This document shows, piece after piece, positions 12,060 through 25,562 of a DNA stretch of 64,000 nucleotides (the stretch's first letter is position 1; each line of letters begins with the position of its first letter). The position numbers and the translations under genes are program-made. Below the pieces are notes generated by a model, which saw only the letters and a program-made list of their open reading frames with translations, ran no database searches and was not told the origin of the DNA. This stretch comes from Vicugna pacos (taxonomy: Eukaryota; Chordata; Mammalia; Artiodactyla; Camelidae): contig NC_133006.1 in NCBI RefSeq assembly GCF_048564905.1, forward strand, positions 23,156,001-23,220,000, in the 5' to 3' direction.

Positions 12060-15000
12060 ACAAAACCGAAAGAACTGTATCAGTTAGGCTTTTGCTGACT
12101 ATTTTTTATCAGTTTTCTTTCGTTCCATAAGGAAATACATTACCTGCAGAATTGGCCGTATTGTACCATACATATTTGCCAGCTATTTTGTAAATATTTT
12201 CCCCTTTTGTTTCCTTCACTACACCCATTGAAGAATAAAATTTTAAATTTTGTTAAGGTCCAATTCATAATTTTTTTTGATTCAAGCTTTACATGTTCTA
12301 AGAAATACATGCTTAGTCCAAAGTTGCAAAAAATTTCTCCTTTGTGTTTTTCCAGAAGATTTATAACTTTTGTATTTCTATGAAGCTCTATGAGCTTTTT
12401 TGAATTTTTTAAAATATCGTTAAGGTTAAGGTTGCTGATTATTTTTTCCCATGTGGCTATCCAGTTGTTTTATTGAAAGATTATTCATTCCTCCCCCTGA
12501 ATGGCTTTGGCATCTTGGTTACAAATCAATTAAGCGTATACATATGGATGGGTTTCTGTATTAATCATTCAGGTACATTAGTCTATGTATCTCTCCTAAT
12601 GCTAACAACAAACTTCGGAGTTACCATAGCTTTATTGAAATTAAAAAATATATATATAAACCCCCAACTTTTTTCTTTTTTTTAATATTACGTTGACTAG
12701 TTTAAGCCCTTTGTTATCAGACGGTGAATTTCCACAAAAGAAAAAGGCAGCTGAAACTTTGCTGAGAAATATGTTGATGCTATAGATGAATTTGGGGAGA
12801 ATTGACATTTTAACCATAATGAGCCTCACAATCCATAAAAAAGTTATTTCTTTCCTTTCATGCTTTTTTAAATTTTTCATGCTTTCCTTAATAATCTGTA
12901 GTTTTCAAGGAAGAGATACTATATGCTTTTGTTATGTACATTTTTAAGTATTTTACATTTTTGCTAATAAAACTGGAGTTTTCTCTACACTTTATCATCT
13001 GTTTATTGTTACTGCATAAACTTAAATTAATATTTACATATTAACTTTGTATTTTGTGTCCCTGCTAAATATACTTATTAGTTGTTGTAGCTGCTTTGTA
13101 GATTCCCTAGAATTTTTTGCGTGTATATTCTACACATTATCTGCAAATATAGTTCTATTCTTTTCCTTACTGATTTTTATGTTTTTTTTCTTTTTGCTGC
13201 AATGGCTAGTACCTCAAGTAAATTATTGAGAAGAAGTGGTGAGAGTGGGCTCCTTTCCTGTTTTTCAACCTTGGAGGAAAACATTCAGTATTTCCCCATC
13301 AAGTACGACTTAAGCTTTAGGGTTTATCATAAACACCATTGATCAGATGGAGGAAATTCCCCTCTAGTCCTATTTTAATAGCATTTTAATTTTTTGAACT
13401 ATGAACAGATGGTGTATTTTGTCAAATGCTCTTGAAAAATCCTTTAAAGTGATTTTTTCCTTTTATTTTGTTAATATGATGAATTGCATTGACTGCTTTG
13501 AGAATATTGACCATTCTTGCATTGCTGAGATACATTCTGTTGACCCCAATCTTCTCATATGTATTGGATTCTGTGTCTTTGTTTATGAGTGTTGTTGACG
13601 TGGAAATTACTTTTTGCCAGGTTTTGTTTTAGGAGTTAATACTGATCTCATGACCCAAATTGATAAATGTTCCCTCCTTCACTATTTTCTGCAAGAATTT
13701 AGTGAAAGGCTGGTGTTATTTCTGCTTTAGATGGTCAAAAGAGTTCCCCAGTGAAATCACTGTTCTGAACTTTTTCTGTGGAAAGGTTTTGTTAACAAAT
13801 TCTATTTCTTTAATAACTTAGGGATAATGACATTTTATGTTTCTCTTGCATCACCTGTAGTAAGTTGTATTTTCAAGAATTTTTAAAATTTAATCAAGGT
13901 TGTCCAATTTGTTTCTAGAAGTTGACAAAAGATATTCTCTCATTATCCTTTTAATATATACAGAATTTATAGTTACAGCTCCTCCTTTATTCCTAATATT
14001 AGTCATTTGTGTTACCTCTTTCAAAATTCTTGCTCTCATAAATGAGTATTTTATCAATTTTGTTGCTCTTAGCAAAGAATCAACTTTTGGCTTTAAAATT
14101 TTTTCTCAATTATTGTCTCTTGTATTTTGTAGATTTCAGTTGTTTTGTGGAAATTGACAAGCTGGTACCCAAGCACTCAAAATAGTGTAAGTATTTCCTT
14201 TCTTCTACTTATACTTTGCATTCACTTTGCTTCTCGGGTACATTCTGCAATAGGTTGGTGTAATTATTGATATGGTTGGATTTGCGTTTACCATTTCACA
14301 TGTATTTTTAATTGTCTCCTCTGATTTGTGTGCTCTGTCCTCCCTTTTCATTTTCCTTTTGATTACTTGAACATTTTTAGGATAGGAGACTATTTTAATT
14401 TATTCTTTGACTTTTTAGCGTCAACCCTTTGCATTATTATTGTATATGTATTTTATTTAAAATATATAAACAGTAACAACATAGGTCCTTTTAGCTCCTC
14501 TACCTCCATAATTTATGAAGAACACATAACAATGTTCTGTGTTTTTAAACAGATATGTACATCTCTAAAAGAAAAGTGGACTATTTCATATACCTAGATA
14601 TTTACTACCTCTAGTGCTCTTCATTCTTTTCTGAAGCTCTGATTTTTCTTATATTATTTTCATTTATTCTAAAGAATTTCTTCTAGCATTTAAGGTGTGA
14701 GTCTGATGGTGACTCTTATAGCTTTTAATTACCATAAACTATCTTTATTTGTCATTAACTTTGAAGGGTATCTTTGCTTAAATTAGAATTTTGAGTTGAA
14801 AACTATTTTTTTTAAACTTTATAGAGATATTGTTCACTGCCTTTGGCCTTCCAGAGTTTCTGATAACATTCTACATTGCCAAATCATTGTTTTCCTTATG
14901 GAATATGTCACTTTTCTGGCTATTCTGAAGTTCTTCTCCTTATCTTTGGATTTTTCAGTGTCAATATCGTGTATCTAAGCATGATGTTCTTCATATTTAT

Positions 15001-16150
15001 CCTGTTGGGGATTCTCTGAACTGACTGGAACCTCAAATTGTTGTCTTTCACTAAATTTAGGAGGAGAATTTGAAAAAGAACCATTACTTCTTCAAATATG
15101 TTTCTAACATAGTCTCTCTCCCCTTTCTTTCTCTTATTCCACATATCTATATGTAATTCTTTTTGCTATTGTCCCACAAGTCCCTTGGACTCTGTTGTTT
15201 TCCCCCATCTTACACCTCTCTCTTCTTGGTTTGGATAATTATTATGTTCATGTTTATTAACACTTTCTTTTGTTAAATTCTTTCTTCCATAAGCCTATTT
15301 ATGATAAATTTTTATATTGTCTTTTTTTAGTTTAAAAATTCCCATGTGATTCCTTTTTGTATTTTCTTATTCTCTACTGAGATTTTCTCTTTGTATTCAA
15401 AATGAACATGTTTTCATTTATCTCATTGATCATAGTTATGATAGCAGCTTTAGAGTCATTGTTGGAAATTTCCAACACTTAGTTCATTTCTGGAATGCCA
15501 TCTATTATTTACCTTTTCTCTCGAGATAAAAATGTGTGTCACATTTTCCTAATGCTTCATATATCATATAATATTGGACTATAACATGGACAGTTTGAAT
15601 GTTATGTTACAAACACTCTGAAGTCTTTTATATATTTCCAAAGGCTATTGAATTATTTGCTTTACTGGACAGTTAACTTGCTTAAACTCAAACTGCAAAC
15701 ACTGTGATGCCCAACTTAGATTTCAGTTGGGACTTTGAAAGTCATTCCCATGTGCATGGTTGACAACTCTGAGGGATTTGGCATAAATGTGTACAAGACT
15801 CTGGGTTTCCCTTTTGGCTCTCCCCTATCCTGCATTCCTCTCTCATTCTCCTGTGTTCTTAGTTCTTCCTCTGGTCCCTATAAATAAAAATATGAGACTT
15901 TCTACTAGAATGTAAGCAACACTGCTAACTGGCCGCCTCAGGGTAAAGGCACAAAAATTAGAAAACTTGCTTTATGCTGGTCGCTTGCTTCAGGTTTTGA
16001 CTCCCCAACAAATTCTGTCTGCTTTTGTTAACTCTCCAGGGCTCTCAAGTAGTTGCTTTTTATACTTCATTCAAAGTTTATAGTTACTTTCTGTGAGGAG
16101 GGTCAGTTTGTTAGTAGGCTAATTCTCCATTTAGAGGCAGACATTGCTTT
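12060..16150 (-). mobile_element. Old L1 LINE, antisense, decayed
   Basis: Reverse-complement L1 with ORF2 at the left: 'atggctttggcatcttggtt' near 12501, then 'gatgaatttggggagaattg' near 12785 and 'ccaggttttgttttaggag' near 13620. The 5' portion lies to the right (14790-15500, with 'ttcttcaaatatgtttct' and 'cccacaagtcccttggactc'). Many stops interrupt every frame. Both borders are approximate. It occupies the space where one would want the Ig exons of a downstream butyrophilin gene, and none are present in it. Confidence 0.75.
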
Positions 16151-16289
16151 AACTTAAACATATACCAGCCCACTTTATATCTGACAAACTGATTTCCAAA
16201 ATGTTCACTGTGACTTACCTATTGGCAGAAGGCTATGAAAATTCCAATTACTTCACATGTTTACCAAAACTTGGTACCTCAAAAGGAAA

Positions 16290-18865
16290 TATGAATATAT
16301 GTGGGTCACATGTGAACAATACACAAGTAACGTCTTACTCAATGGTGAAAAGCTGAAAAGTTTTTCAGATCAGATCAGAAATAAGACACATGTCCACTCT
16401 TGCAACTTCTATTCATTGTAGCTCAGGCATATCTCTTTTTATTGCACTTTACTCTATTGTGCTTTGTAGATAATGCTTTTTTATTTTTTTTTTACAAATT
16501 GTGTTTGTGGCAACCCTGCATTGTCAGATTATGGTTAGCATTTTTTAGCAGTAAAGTATTTTTAATTAAGGTATGTGCATTTTTAAGGCATAATTCTATT
16601 GTACACTTAATAGACTACAATATAGTGTAAACATGACTTTTATGTGTACTGGAACACGAAAAATTTGTATGATTCATTTTATTACAGTATCTGCTTTATT
16701 GTGGTGGTCTGGAACTGAACTTGCAATATCTCCAAGGTATGTTTGTACTCAAAATCATAGCCAGATCATTAAGGCAAAAATAAATAAAAAATTAAAGAAG
16801 TAAAAGGCATCTGATCAGAAAGGAAGACTTAAAATTGTCTCTGTTTGCAGATGACATAAAAGTATATGTAGAAATCCATAAGGATTTCATAAGAAAATTG
16901 TTAGAACTAATACCTAAATTCAGTATTTGTAGGAAACAAAATCAACATATAAAAATTGGTGGCATTTCTGTACAGTAATGACGAACTACCTAAAAAAGAT
17001 ATATAAAAATGTCCCATTTCCAATAGCTTCGAAAAGAACAAAATACTTAGGAATAAATTTAACCATGGATATGAAATATCTGTACACTGAAAATGATAAT
17101 AATACTGATGAAAGGGATTGAAGGAGACACAAATATATAAAAAGTTATCTCATGTTCATGGATTGGAAGAATCAATTTTGTTAACAATCCATAGTACTCG
17201 GAGTAATCTGCAGATTCAGTGTAATACTTGCCTTAATTACAATGGCACTTTTTACAAAAATAGAAAAAAGCATCCTAACACTTGGACAGAACCACAAAAG
17301 ACCCCAAATAGCCACTGAAGTTTCAAGAAAGAAAAATAAAGCTGGAGGCATCAAACTTCCTCATTTCAAACTATATTACAAAGCTAAAGTAATCAAAGTT
17401 GTGTGATACTGGCATATAAACAAAGACAAGGACCAATAGAACATAATCATGAGCCCAGAAGAAACTCACGAAGGTAAGTTCAATTACTTTTTGATAAAGA
17501 TGCTAATAATACACAAAGGAGAAAGAGTACTCTCTTCAATAAATGGTGTAGGGAAAATTGGATAACCAAATCCAGAAAAATGAAATTTGAACCCTATCTT
17601 ACAAATCAACCCAAAATTGATTAAAGACTTAAACATAAGATCTGAAGTCATAAAACTACTAGAAGAAATCATAAGAGGAAAAGCTCTTTGACATTGGTAT
17701 TGGTGATGATTTGTTTGGATTTAACACCAAAAGAATTAAGTAACAAAAACAAAAATAAGTAGTGGACTACATCAAACTACATAGTTTCTGCACGCCAAAG
17801 GAAACAATCAGCAAAATGAAAAGGCGTCTGAGAAAATGGGAGAAAAAACTGCAAATCATATATCCGATAGGTATTAGTATAGTAAGTAAATATAAAGAAC
17901 TCAAACAACCCCATAGCAAACAAAACAAAACAAAACCAAAACTTTTAAAAAATTGAGCATAGACCCTGAATAAACATTTCTCCAAAGAAGATATACAAAT
18001 GTTCAAGGGATACATGAAAATGTGCTCAACGTCTTAATCATCCAGCTAATGCAGCACGATATCACCTCACACTCATTGTAAAGGCTATTATCACAAAGAC
18101 AAAAGATAACAAATGTTGGGGAGATTGTGGAGAAAAGTGAATTCTTGTGCACTGTTGGTGGGAATGTAAACTGCTACAATTCTCGTGGAAAACAGTATGG
18201 TAGTTCCTCAAAAATTAAAACTATCATATGATCCAGCAATCCTGTTTCTGTTATATATTTAAAAGAAGTAAAATCAGGATCTCAAAGCAACATCTGTACT
18301 CTTTATGTTCACCGCTGCATTATACACAATAACTAAGATATTGAAAAGCCTAAGTGTACAACATCAACAGATGAATGTATAAAGAAAATGTGCATAGGTA
18401 TGCAATGATACATTATTCAGCCTTAAAAAGAGAATAAAATCTTACCTGTTTTTGATAAGATGGATTAACCCAGATGACATTTTGCTAAGTGAAATAAGGC
18501 AGATATATAGAGACAAATATTACATGATCTAATTTATATGTGGACTCTTTGGCGAAAAAAAGCCAAACTCATAGAAACAGAGTAGAATGGTGGCTACCAG
18601 AGACTGGAGCTTGGTGAATAGGGAGAATTGTTTTTTTTTTTTAAAGGAAATAAAAGAAAGAAAGAATAGCTGTTTTCAGGAGCTGGGGAGAAGAAATCAT
18701 AGGGAGTTAATGTTTAATAGGTACAGAGTTTCAGTGTTGCAAGGTGAAAACAGTTCTGGAAATGGTTGCTGGTGATGTTTGCACAATATGAATGTACTTA
18801 ATACAACCAAACTCTATGCTGAAAAATGGTTAATATAGTAAATTTTTATGTTTATTCCATCACAA
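16290..18865 (+). mobile_element. Old L1 LINE, sense, ORF2 to 3' UTR, split by Tigger
   Basis: Sense-strand L1 ORF2 text begins about 16340 ('tactcaatggtgaaaagctg') and resumes after the inserted Tigger with 'agccagatcattaaggcaaa' and 'ctgtttgcagatgacataaa'. It continues through 'acatttctccaaagaagata' (about 17975) to a 3' UTR ending near 18865. It is heavily mutated with no long open frame. The interruption at 16421-16748 falls exactly between two contiguous ORF2 segments, so the L1 is the older of the two. Confidence 0.8.
16421..16748 (+). mobile_element. Tigger1-type internally deleted DNA transposon
   Basis: The left end 'caggcatatctc' and the right end 'caaggtatgtttg' are the expected inverted repeats, next to TA. 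Inside are 'ttgtggcaaccctgcattg' and the 3' Tigger1 text 'agcattttttagcagtaaag', 'cttaatagactacaatatag' and 'tggtggtctggaactgaact'. The transposase gene is missing, so this is a roughly 325-bp non-autonomous derivative. It sits inside L1 ORF2 sequence. Confidence 0.85.
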
Positions 18866-18870
18866 CTTTT

Positions 18871-20092
18871 TAACAGTTTTTATTGAGTTATAATCACTTT
18901 ACAATGTTACGTCGAATTCCATTGTAGAGAACAATTTTTCAGTTATACATGAACATACATATATTCATTGTCACATTTTTTTCTCTGTGAGCTACCATAA
19001 GATCTTGTATATATTTCCCTGTACTATACAGTATAATCTTGTTTATCTATTCTACATTTTGAAATCCCAGTCTGTCCCTTCCCACCCTCCTCCCTCTTGA
19101 CAACCACAAGTTTGTATTCTATATCTATGAGTCTGTTTTTTTTTTGTATTTCTGTTCTTTTTTTTTTTTTTTTAGATTCCACATATAAGCGATCTCATAT
19201 GGTATTTTTCTTTGTCTTTCTGGCTTACTTCACTTAGAATGACATTCTCCAGGAATATCCATGTTGCTGCAAATGGCATTATGTTGTTGTTTTTTATGGC
19301 TGAATAGTATTCCATTGTATAAATATACCACTCCTTCTTTATCCAGTCACCTGTCGATGGACATTTAGCCTGTTTCCATGTCTTGGCTATTGTAAATAGT
19401 GCTGCTATGAACACTGGGGTGCAGGTGTCACTTTGAAGTAGGGTTCCTTCTGGATACATGCCCAGGAGCAGGATTCCTGGGTCATATGGTAAGTCTATTC
19501 CTAGTCTTTTGAGGACTCTCCATACTGTTTTCCACAGTGGCTGCACCAAACTGCATTCCCACCAGCAGTGTAGGAGGGTTTCCTTTTCTCCACAGCCTCT
19601 CCAGCATTTATCATTTGTGGACTTTTGAATGATGGCCATTCTGACTGCTGTGAAGTGATACATCATCATAGTTTTGATTTGCATTTCTCTGATAATTAGT
19701 GATACTGAGCATTTTTTTCATGTGCCTATTGATCATTTGTATTTCTTCCTTAGAAAATTGCTTGTTTCGGTCTTTTGCCCATTTTTGGATTGGGTTGTTT
19801 GTTTTTTTCTTATTAAGTCATATGAGCTGCTTATATATTCTGGAGATCAAGCCTTTGTCGGTTTCACTTGCAAAAATTTTCTCCCATTCCATAGGTTGTC
19901 ATTTTATTTATGGTGTCCTTTGCTGTGCAGAAGCTTGTAAGTTTAATTAGGTCCCATTTGTTTATTCTTGCTTTTATTTCTGTTGATTGGGTGGACTGTC
20001 ATAGGAGAACATTTTTAAGACAAGATACAATAAACCTCCTAGAAGAAAATATAGTTAAAACATTATCTGACATACACATCACAATTTTTTTA
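18871..20092 (-). mobile_element. Younger 5'-truncated L1, antisense, with 5' inversion
   Basis: The 3' UTR lies at the left (18871-19170) and the ORF2 C-terminus at 19172-19684, then more ORF2 in antisense to about 20017. From about 20018 to 20092 the sequence flips to sense L1 text ('aataaacctcctagaagaaa', 'aacattatctgacatac'), which is the ORF2 segment just 5' of the break. That is a second twin-priming 5' inversion in this window. The copy is clearly younger than the other L1s, because 170 codons of ORF2 are still open. Confidence 0.85.
19172..19684 (-). pseudogene. L1 ORF2 C-terminal remnant
   Basis: 170 open residues of the L1 ORF2 protein C-terminus, including [47 protein letters not shown], and [18 protein letters not shown]. 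In L1 this is the region after the reverse transcriptase, with the Cys-rich motif. The endonuclease and polymerase parts are absent because of 5' truncation, so it cannot be active. Confidence 0.9.
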
Positions 20093-20722
20093 AATTGGGA
20101 CAATTGAATAAATTTAACAAAAGTTATGAAATAAATAATTTTTAACAATTTTTACTGCAGAAAGAGAAGAGATCATGGGAAAGTCACAACGGAGAACTGA
20201 CTCAGGCAAGAATTAACCCCTGTAACTTTTATTCATATTCCACTGTCAAGAACTAATTACACAGCCAAATAAAGCTGCAGTGGAGATAGATAATATACTC
20301 TGGCTGGAATGTTGATTCCGATGTATCTCTCCTTTTATCAGTTATGGGTCAAAAGAAGCAGAAGCCAAGTGCATTGGATGTCCTGTGACTAAATTTTCCC
20401 TGTGTAAGGTGCATGATTGATATGTCTGGTATCCTCGACGGGTAGAATAGCATTTCATCCAACTTCCTTGCATGGTGTGTTTCCAATTGTGTTCTTTTTT
20501 TCATCAGTGGGTGAATGGAAATAAAAATAAATAAATTAATAACACATTTTTTTCTGATTGGTAACATGATCTTCAGTCTTGTGGCTCCAATTCTCACCAA
20601 TGTGTGTCAGTTAGGATCTCAGTGAAAACTATAGCAGTGTTTGAATTTTTTATCTGCATTCCTTCCTGACAATGTGCCATCATTTTAAATTCATTGCTTC
20701 TTTCTTCCTTTTATTTTCTCAG

Positions 20723-20742
20723 TAAATGTGAAGAATAAAATG
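20723..20742 (+). pseudogene. C-type micro-exon relic
   Basis: Between 'tattttctcag' and 'gtaaat' lies a 20-nt relative of the 27-nt C exon (shared 'aatgtgaaga..aaaatg'). The length is not a multiple of three, so inclusion would shift the frame. Best read as a dead exon. Confidence 0.55.
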
Positions 20743-21585
20743 GTAAATCACATTAAGGTTTTTCCCTGAGTACATAGTCAAAGTTTCATCTGTTTTTTTG
20801 TATTTTCTTTTAAATTCCTTACAAACATCTTTCTCATTGGACCTAGCATATATGCTTGCATGATTTTCCCTCCAATCTTATTTTTGCACCAAAGGTTGCC
20901 ATCTTTATTTGCTATTCAATTATCCTCCCACATTCTGGGATAACTGATTTGTCTTTTATGATTTGACTTTTTGCTTCAATCTGTGCAGACATTACTTTTG
21001 AGCCAACCAATTTTTATTAAACATACACATCTGAAGTATTAGCACTTTCAGTAACACTGATATGAAAGTTTTTTCCAGGCTATGTCAGGTCCTTTGACTT
21101 AGACCATTTCGCTTGCCATGTACTACTTCATTTCCTTCTTATCATGGAATTTGATTAATAAGAACATTAGGTAGGCATTTTTTAAAATAGAAATTTACAA
21201 AACACAAGGTTATGCATTTATCAGTTTGTGAGAATATTGTGAATAAAGGAGCCCAGGTAGATTGCCCTCTATTATCTCTAGAAGCAGTGCCTCAGGATCT
21301 TCCCACCTAGAATTTATTGTGGAACATAGTTACTTCCGAAAGTAGAATCAATGATACATGTAAGTTAAATGCCAAAGGATTTAAGAAATTGTACGAACTG
21401 AATAATAAAACCCTAACTGATGTCTAAAAGGAATAGGAAAAAATTTTTAAGCAACCATGAGAACTACTGTTCCTAAAATTTTCTCACAGATCAATAAATT
21501 CACTAATTTAGTACCATTTTCTTGCCAGAGAGAATACTTTCTGGACAAAATTGTCTCTATACCTCTATATTTGTGCACGCACGCA

Positions 21586-21613
21586 TGTGTGTGTGTGTGT
21601 GTGTGTGTGTGTG
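21586..21613. repeat. (TG)n tract of the decayed subunit
   Basis: Same place relative to the A-exon relic as the TG tracts before live A exons in the array. Confidence 0.8.
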
Positions 21614-23000
21614 GTTATCTGTGTCCTTGTATGTTTATTTTTATGTATAAATTTTCTGAAAACCTGTAAACCCCCCCCAAATAACTACTCTCATGTTGCC
21701 TTAACATTCCCTGCCTTTTAATCTGATGCCACCCATTAGTTCCCACGTCTCCTGGATGTCTAACTTTGCTTCCTCAATAAATAGCTTATGGACTTTTCCA
21801 AGATTAAATTCTCCTTCTTTCAAGTTCCACCTTCCATATTTTCTCATTCCTTCCCCCCCAATTCCATAGCATTCTTTCCCTACGCACGCTAGCTTTTTCT
21901 GTTTTCCAGACACTTGCTATAATTTCACTTAGAAAGTGGTGAGGTGTAGGGCACTAGGTTGATAGGAGTATCCTTTCCATTTTGTATATATTCCTGGCAC
22001 ACATCCAGTATTAAGACTCCTGTCACATATTTCATGTTCATGGACCAAATTTTATGCCACTGATACTTTCATAATCTAAGAGAGGAAAGAAGAGCCTCAC
22101 TTGCTGATTTCAGTCTGTCCATCCATTGTCTTTTCAAGGCATGTATACTCAGATACTATTCATTGGTTAAGTATTAGATTGGAGGCTCATTATTCCACGG
22201 ATATGAAGCATGAGCTAAGTGTTCCAAAGTATATGAAGTTTTTATGATTCTCACAGAAATTTTTATAAATACAAGCATGCTAACTGTTCTTTCTCTTTTA
22301 ACATTTCAATGAAACAATTTAATTTTATTAAACATCAATTCCTATTATATATTTGTAAAGGGAATTCAGTTCACATGGAATTTTAACTGTTAGGTACCTC
22401 TCAATTCTCAATTTTTTACATGAAAGAAATGGAAACCATTATCCCGGGATTTTCCCTGAGATGTTGTATTACAATAAAAATATAATTCAATTAGAACTTT
22501 AACATGCCCCATGTAATAATAATTTTAAATGATAATTTCTATTTCAAAGGGAATTCACTTCAAGTACATGTCAATTTAATGTTTGTGTGAAGCCGTTTAT
22601 GAGTACTGCTATGCCCAGAGTATTCAAAATATGGTGCTTGTAATTTATTCTTTTTCTTTCTTTTCAAGGACCACTTTTTTGTATGTGTATGAGTGTGTCT
22701 TCATTTTATTCTAAAAAAGGTAGAAGGCCCAAAACAAACCAACAATTGACATATCTCTTATCCATTAACTCAGAGAGAGTGCTGCTCTACTGCCTTGCAT
22801 TCTGGGATGTCCCTCTTTGTCCCTTTGCCACGTATGGAAGTGAAATAACATTTCCTTTGGTCAGATGGTTTCTAAAATTTGCAGTTTCAATTCTCAGAAG
22901 ACAAGTCTCAGAAACAGTTATGGAAATGCTTGAAAATTTGTCCTTCTGCTTTCTGACACTGTGTCCCATTTTGAATGAATGATTTCTTTCTCTCCTTTAG

Positions 23001-23027
23001 TTAATGACAAATGTGAAGAAGAAAATG
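23001..23027 (+). CDS. Micro-exon C, copy 1: VNDKCEEEN (27 nt)
   Basis: Acceptor 'ttctctcctttag', donor 'gtaagt'. Together with the last G of the previous exon it codes VNDKCEEEN. It is acidic at the end and holds the only cysteine of the repeat unit. Its 27-nt, phase 1-1 form matches the longer class of butyrophilin stalk exons. It is the first intact exon of the array, and no upstream partner exon was found closer than the B30.2 gene. It is identical in copies 2-4. Confidence 0.75.
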
Positions 23028-23840
23028 GTAAGTCTCATGAATGTACCTCCCTGTGTACCTAAGCATGGTTTCAAATGTACTTACGCCTTTCACTTCAGCT
23101 TCCAAGGATCATCTTTCTCAACTCCGATATGTGCTTATTTTACACGACTTCCTCTCCAGTCATATTTTTGCAACTGAAGTTTCCCTCTACATTGGCTATT
23201 CAATTATCCCACAAAACTGCTCTTTGATTTGTCCTGTAATTGCAATGTTTGCAGGTATTCTGTTGGAGTTAAGTACACTTTACTAATTATATACCTTTGG
23301 AATAATGCCTTTTGAAAGTGGTTGAAGTGAAACTATTTCCGAGACATGCTAAGGTCACTTGATTTAGGCTCATCTCACTGCCATTTAATACTTTTATTCC
23401 TTTTCATGGAAATTAGTTAAGAAAATTTTCATTTAGACATAGTTGAAAGAGAAATTTACATGCAAACTGCTATGTATTAATCGATTGATGAAAGTATTCT
23501 TAATAGTGAGACCAAGGGGATATACCCTATGGTACCTCTAGAAGCACTGGTGTGAGATACTTCAATTCATTGTTTGTGGCTGCTTTATATCACTTAGATG
23601 TCATAAAAATCCAACTGAATATGAGATTAAGTAAAGGAAAATTACTTACTACATCTTATAAACTCAAGCAGAAAAGCCTAATTGTATCTAAACGGATGAT
23701 GAACATCTGAAAGCTTAGCACGAGAACTGCTGTTTGTAAAAAAGTTCTCAAACAAGAATATTCACTCATTTTATCTTTGTTTTCATTTTGAGGGAAACAT
23801 TGTTCCGATAAAACTGAGCTCTGAACCACTGAACATGTAT

Positions 23841-23846
23841 GAGTGT

Positions 23847-23879
<33 letters not shown>
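23841..23879. repeat. (TG)n before exon A, copy 1
   Basis: Lies 139 nt upstream of the exon at 24018. The same position is occupied in all copies, with different lengths. Confidence 0.9.
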
Positions 23880-23880
<1 letters not shown>

Positions 23881-24017
23881 CTTCATGCAATGGTGTCTGA
23901 TTTTATCTGTGTGCACATCCATGTGGGTTCAAATTGAAATATAAATTCTGTGTTAAATTTGAACTACTTTCCCATTTTACATTATATTTACATTGATCTC
24001 TCCATTTTATTTTTCAG

Positions 24018-24038
24018 AAAGACCTCAGAAAAGAGTAG
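24018..24038 (+). CDS. Micro-exon A, copy 1: ERPQKRV (21 nt)
   Basis: Acceptor 'tttatttttcag', donor 'gtaagt'. Codes ERPQKRV, a basic heptad that recalls the ERPRERR stretch just inside the membrane span of BTN1A1. A (TG)n tract lies about 140 nt upstream. This allele of the exon is shared with copy 4, whereas copies 2 and 3 carry T in place of R. Confidence 0.75.
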   Translation, partial: KDLRKE

Positions 24039-25340
24039 GTAAGTTTTCAAAAGATCTGTTTCTCCTAACCCCATGTGAATGATGGTTTCTCACTGAATTA
24101 ACAATTCCTGCCCTTTAATCTGTGTCTATCTATTGTCTCGCTCTTCTCATGGATGCCTACCTTTCCCTCACATTAAATGTTCATGCAGTTCTTTCTTAAG
24201 TTACCTTAAGTTAACTTCCTTTCAATTTCCCAACCTTCCATTATTTTCCATTCCTTCTTTTTTTATTCCATACCGTTCCTTCCCTATGACATTGGCTTTT
24301 TCTGTTTTCTGGAGACTTACAATAGGTTTCCTGAGAAGTTGGTGAGATGAAAGGCATTAGGTTGATAAGCACATTTTGTTTGTCTTTATGAAACACGTCC
24401 CAACACAGAAACTCTGTAACATATACCAAGTTGAAGGGACTATTGCTTTGCCAATGATATTTCCCCAAACATTTAGCAGTGACAGAAGGTGTCTGTCATG
24501 TGAGTGATGTTTATCATCCATTGTCCTCTCAAATAAGACTTAATATCAGTCATCAGCTATTGTGAATTTGGGGCTTTTTTATCCACTGCTCTTTAATATG
24601 TTATTGAAGCATTTCCAGGTTTAGCAATAATTTTACGTGATTCTCCTGGGAAAATTTTAATGTACAATGATACTGCTTTTTCTATTTTTGCATTTTCAAT
24701 AATACAATTTTAATTGTGTCAAATTGAATTTCCTGATAAATAATGGTAGAAGGACTTCTAGTTCAGGAAAAGCTCTCTTAAAATATATCTCTAAAATATC
24801 AGTTTTCATTTTGCATGAGAGGCAATTACCTAATATGATGTTAAAGACTTTCATAATACAAAATAGTTTTTTTATGGCACTATAGTTGATTTTCAATACT
24901 GTAATTTTTTCACCAGTATAGCAAAATGATTCAGTGATATATACACGTATAATGAGTGGTGGGAATGTGTATTGGTGTAGACACTATGGGAGACACTATG
25001 AAGGTTCCTTTAAAAACTGAAAATACAGATAGCATAAGATCTTGCAATCCACTCCTATGCTGAGTTATAGACTGTAACTGTGGTGATTATAGACTTCACC
25101 ATAGAAGTTCTCTTCATTTCATTTCCCACTTGAAAGTACTATTAGCTGATTATATCTTAAAAATGAATAATGAGAAACTAACTAAGAATAAAAGTGATTA
25201 AACTTTTTCAAAAGATTACCTCTGGAACAAATGTTCCTACAATTCTCTCTCAGTGTAGTGAAATGATTCAGTTTATGCCTCTCTCTGTTTCTGGAGAACA
25301 TCCTTGAGCAAAAGTGTGGGTTTCATCTCTCGGTTCTCAG

Positions 25341-25366
25341 AGTGTGTGTGTGTGTGTGGGTGTGTG
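25341..25366. repeat. (TG)n before exon B1, copy 1
   Basis: TG tract 175 nt before the exon at 25542. Confidence 0.9.
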
Positions 25367-25541
25367 CACGAGCGCGCTCCTGTTTGTATGTACGTTTTCT
25401 ATATGTGTGCTACTGTTTTGTGTATTTCTGGTTTTGAATAAGATTGAATTTGATTTTAAATATAAATTTTAAAATAATTTTCAATTCTCTTTTTCTTTCT
25501 TTCTTGGATCTTTTCATGGATCTTTTCGTTTTGTTTTTCAG

Positions 25542-25562
25542 GTGGACTACGAAAACTACTTG
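25542..25562 (+). CDS. Micro-exon B1, copy 1: GGLRKLL (21 nt)
   Basis: Acceptor 'cgttttgtttttcag', donor 'gtaaaa', which is weaker than its neighbours. Codes GGLRKLL. It is the left member of the local duplication and differs from B2 at 8 of 21 bases, and from the equivalent exon in copies 2-4 at 6 of 21. The upstream 130 nt of intron are almost unchanged. Confidence 0.72.

Larger units (their letters stand above)
20150..22802 (+). pseudogene. Decayed ancestral subunit left of the exon array
   Basis: The stretch follows the order of the C-A part of the array in degraded form. A 'gtgtgtcagttaggatc' block is at 20601, a C-exon relic at 20723, 'ttgctattcaattatcc' at 20909, a 'tctctagaagcagtg' block at 21275, and a (TG)n tract at 21586. 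The A-exon position near 21655 has lost its acceptor AG, and 'cctgccttttaatctg' lies beyond. No exon here keeps both splice sites and frame. It shows that the array grew from an older, more diverged series of subunits. Confidence 0.6.

Noticed and set aside
24133-24345. 70-residue open frame recurring at 49677 and 62043
   Set aside because: Intronic sequence just after exon A, lacking an ATG start and any known similarity; it recurs only because the unit does.
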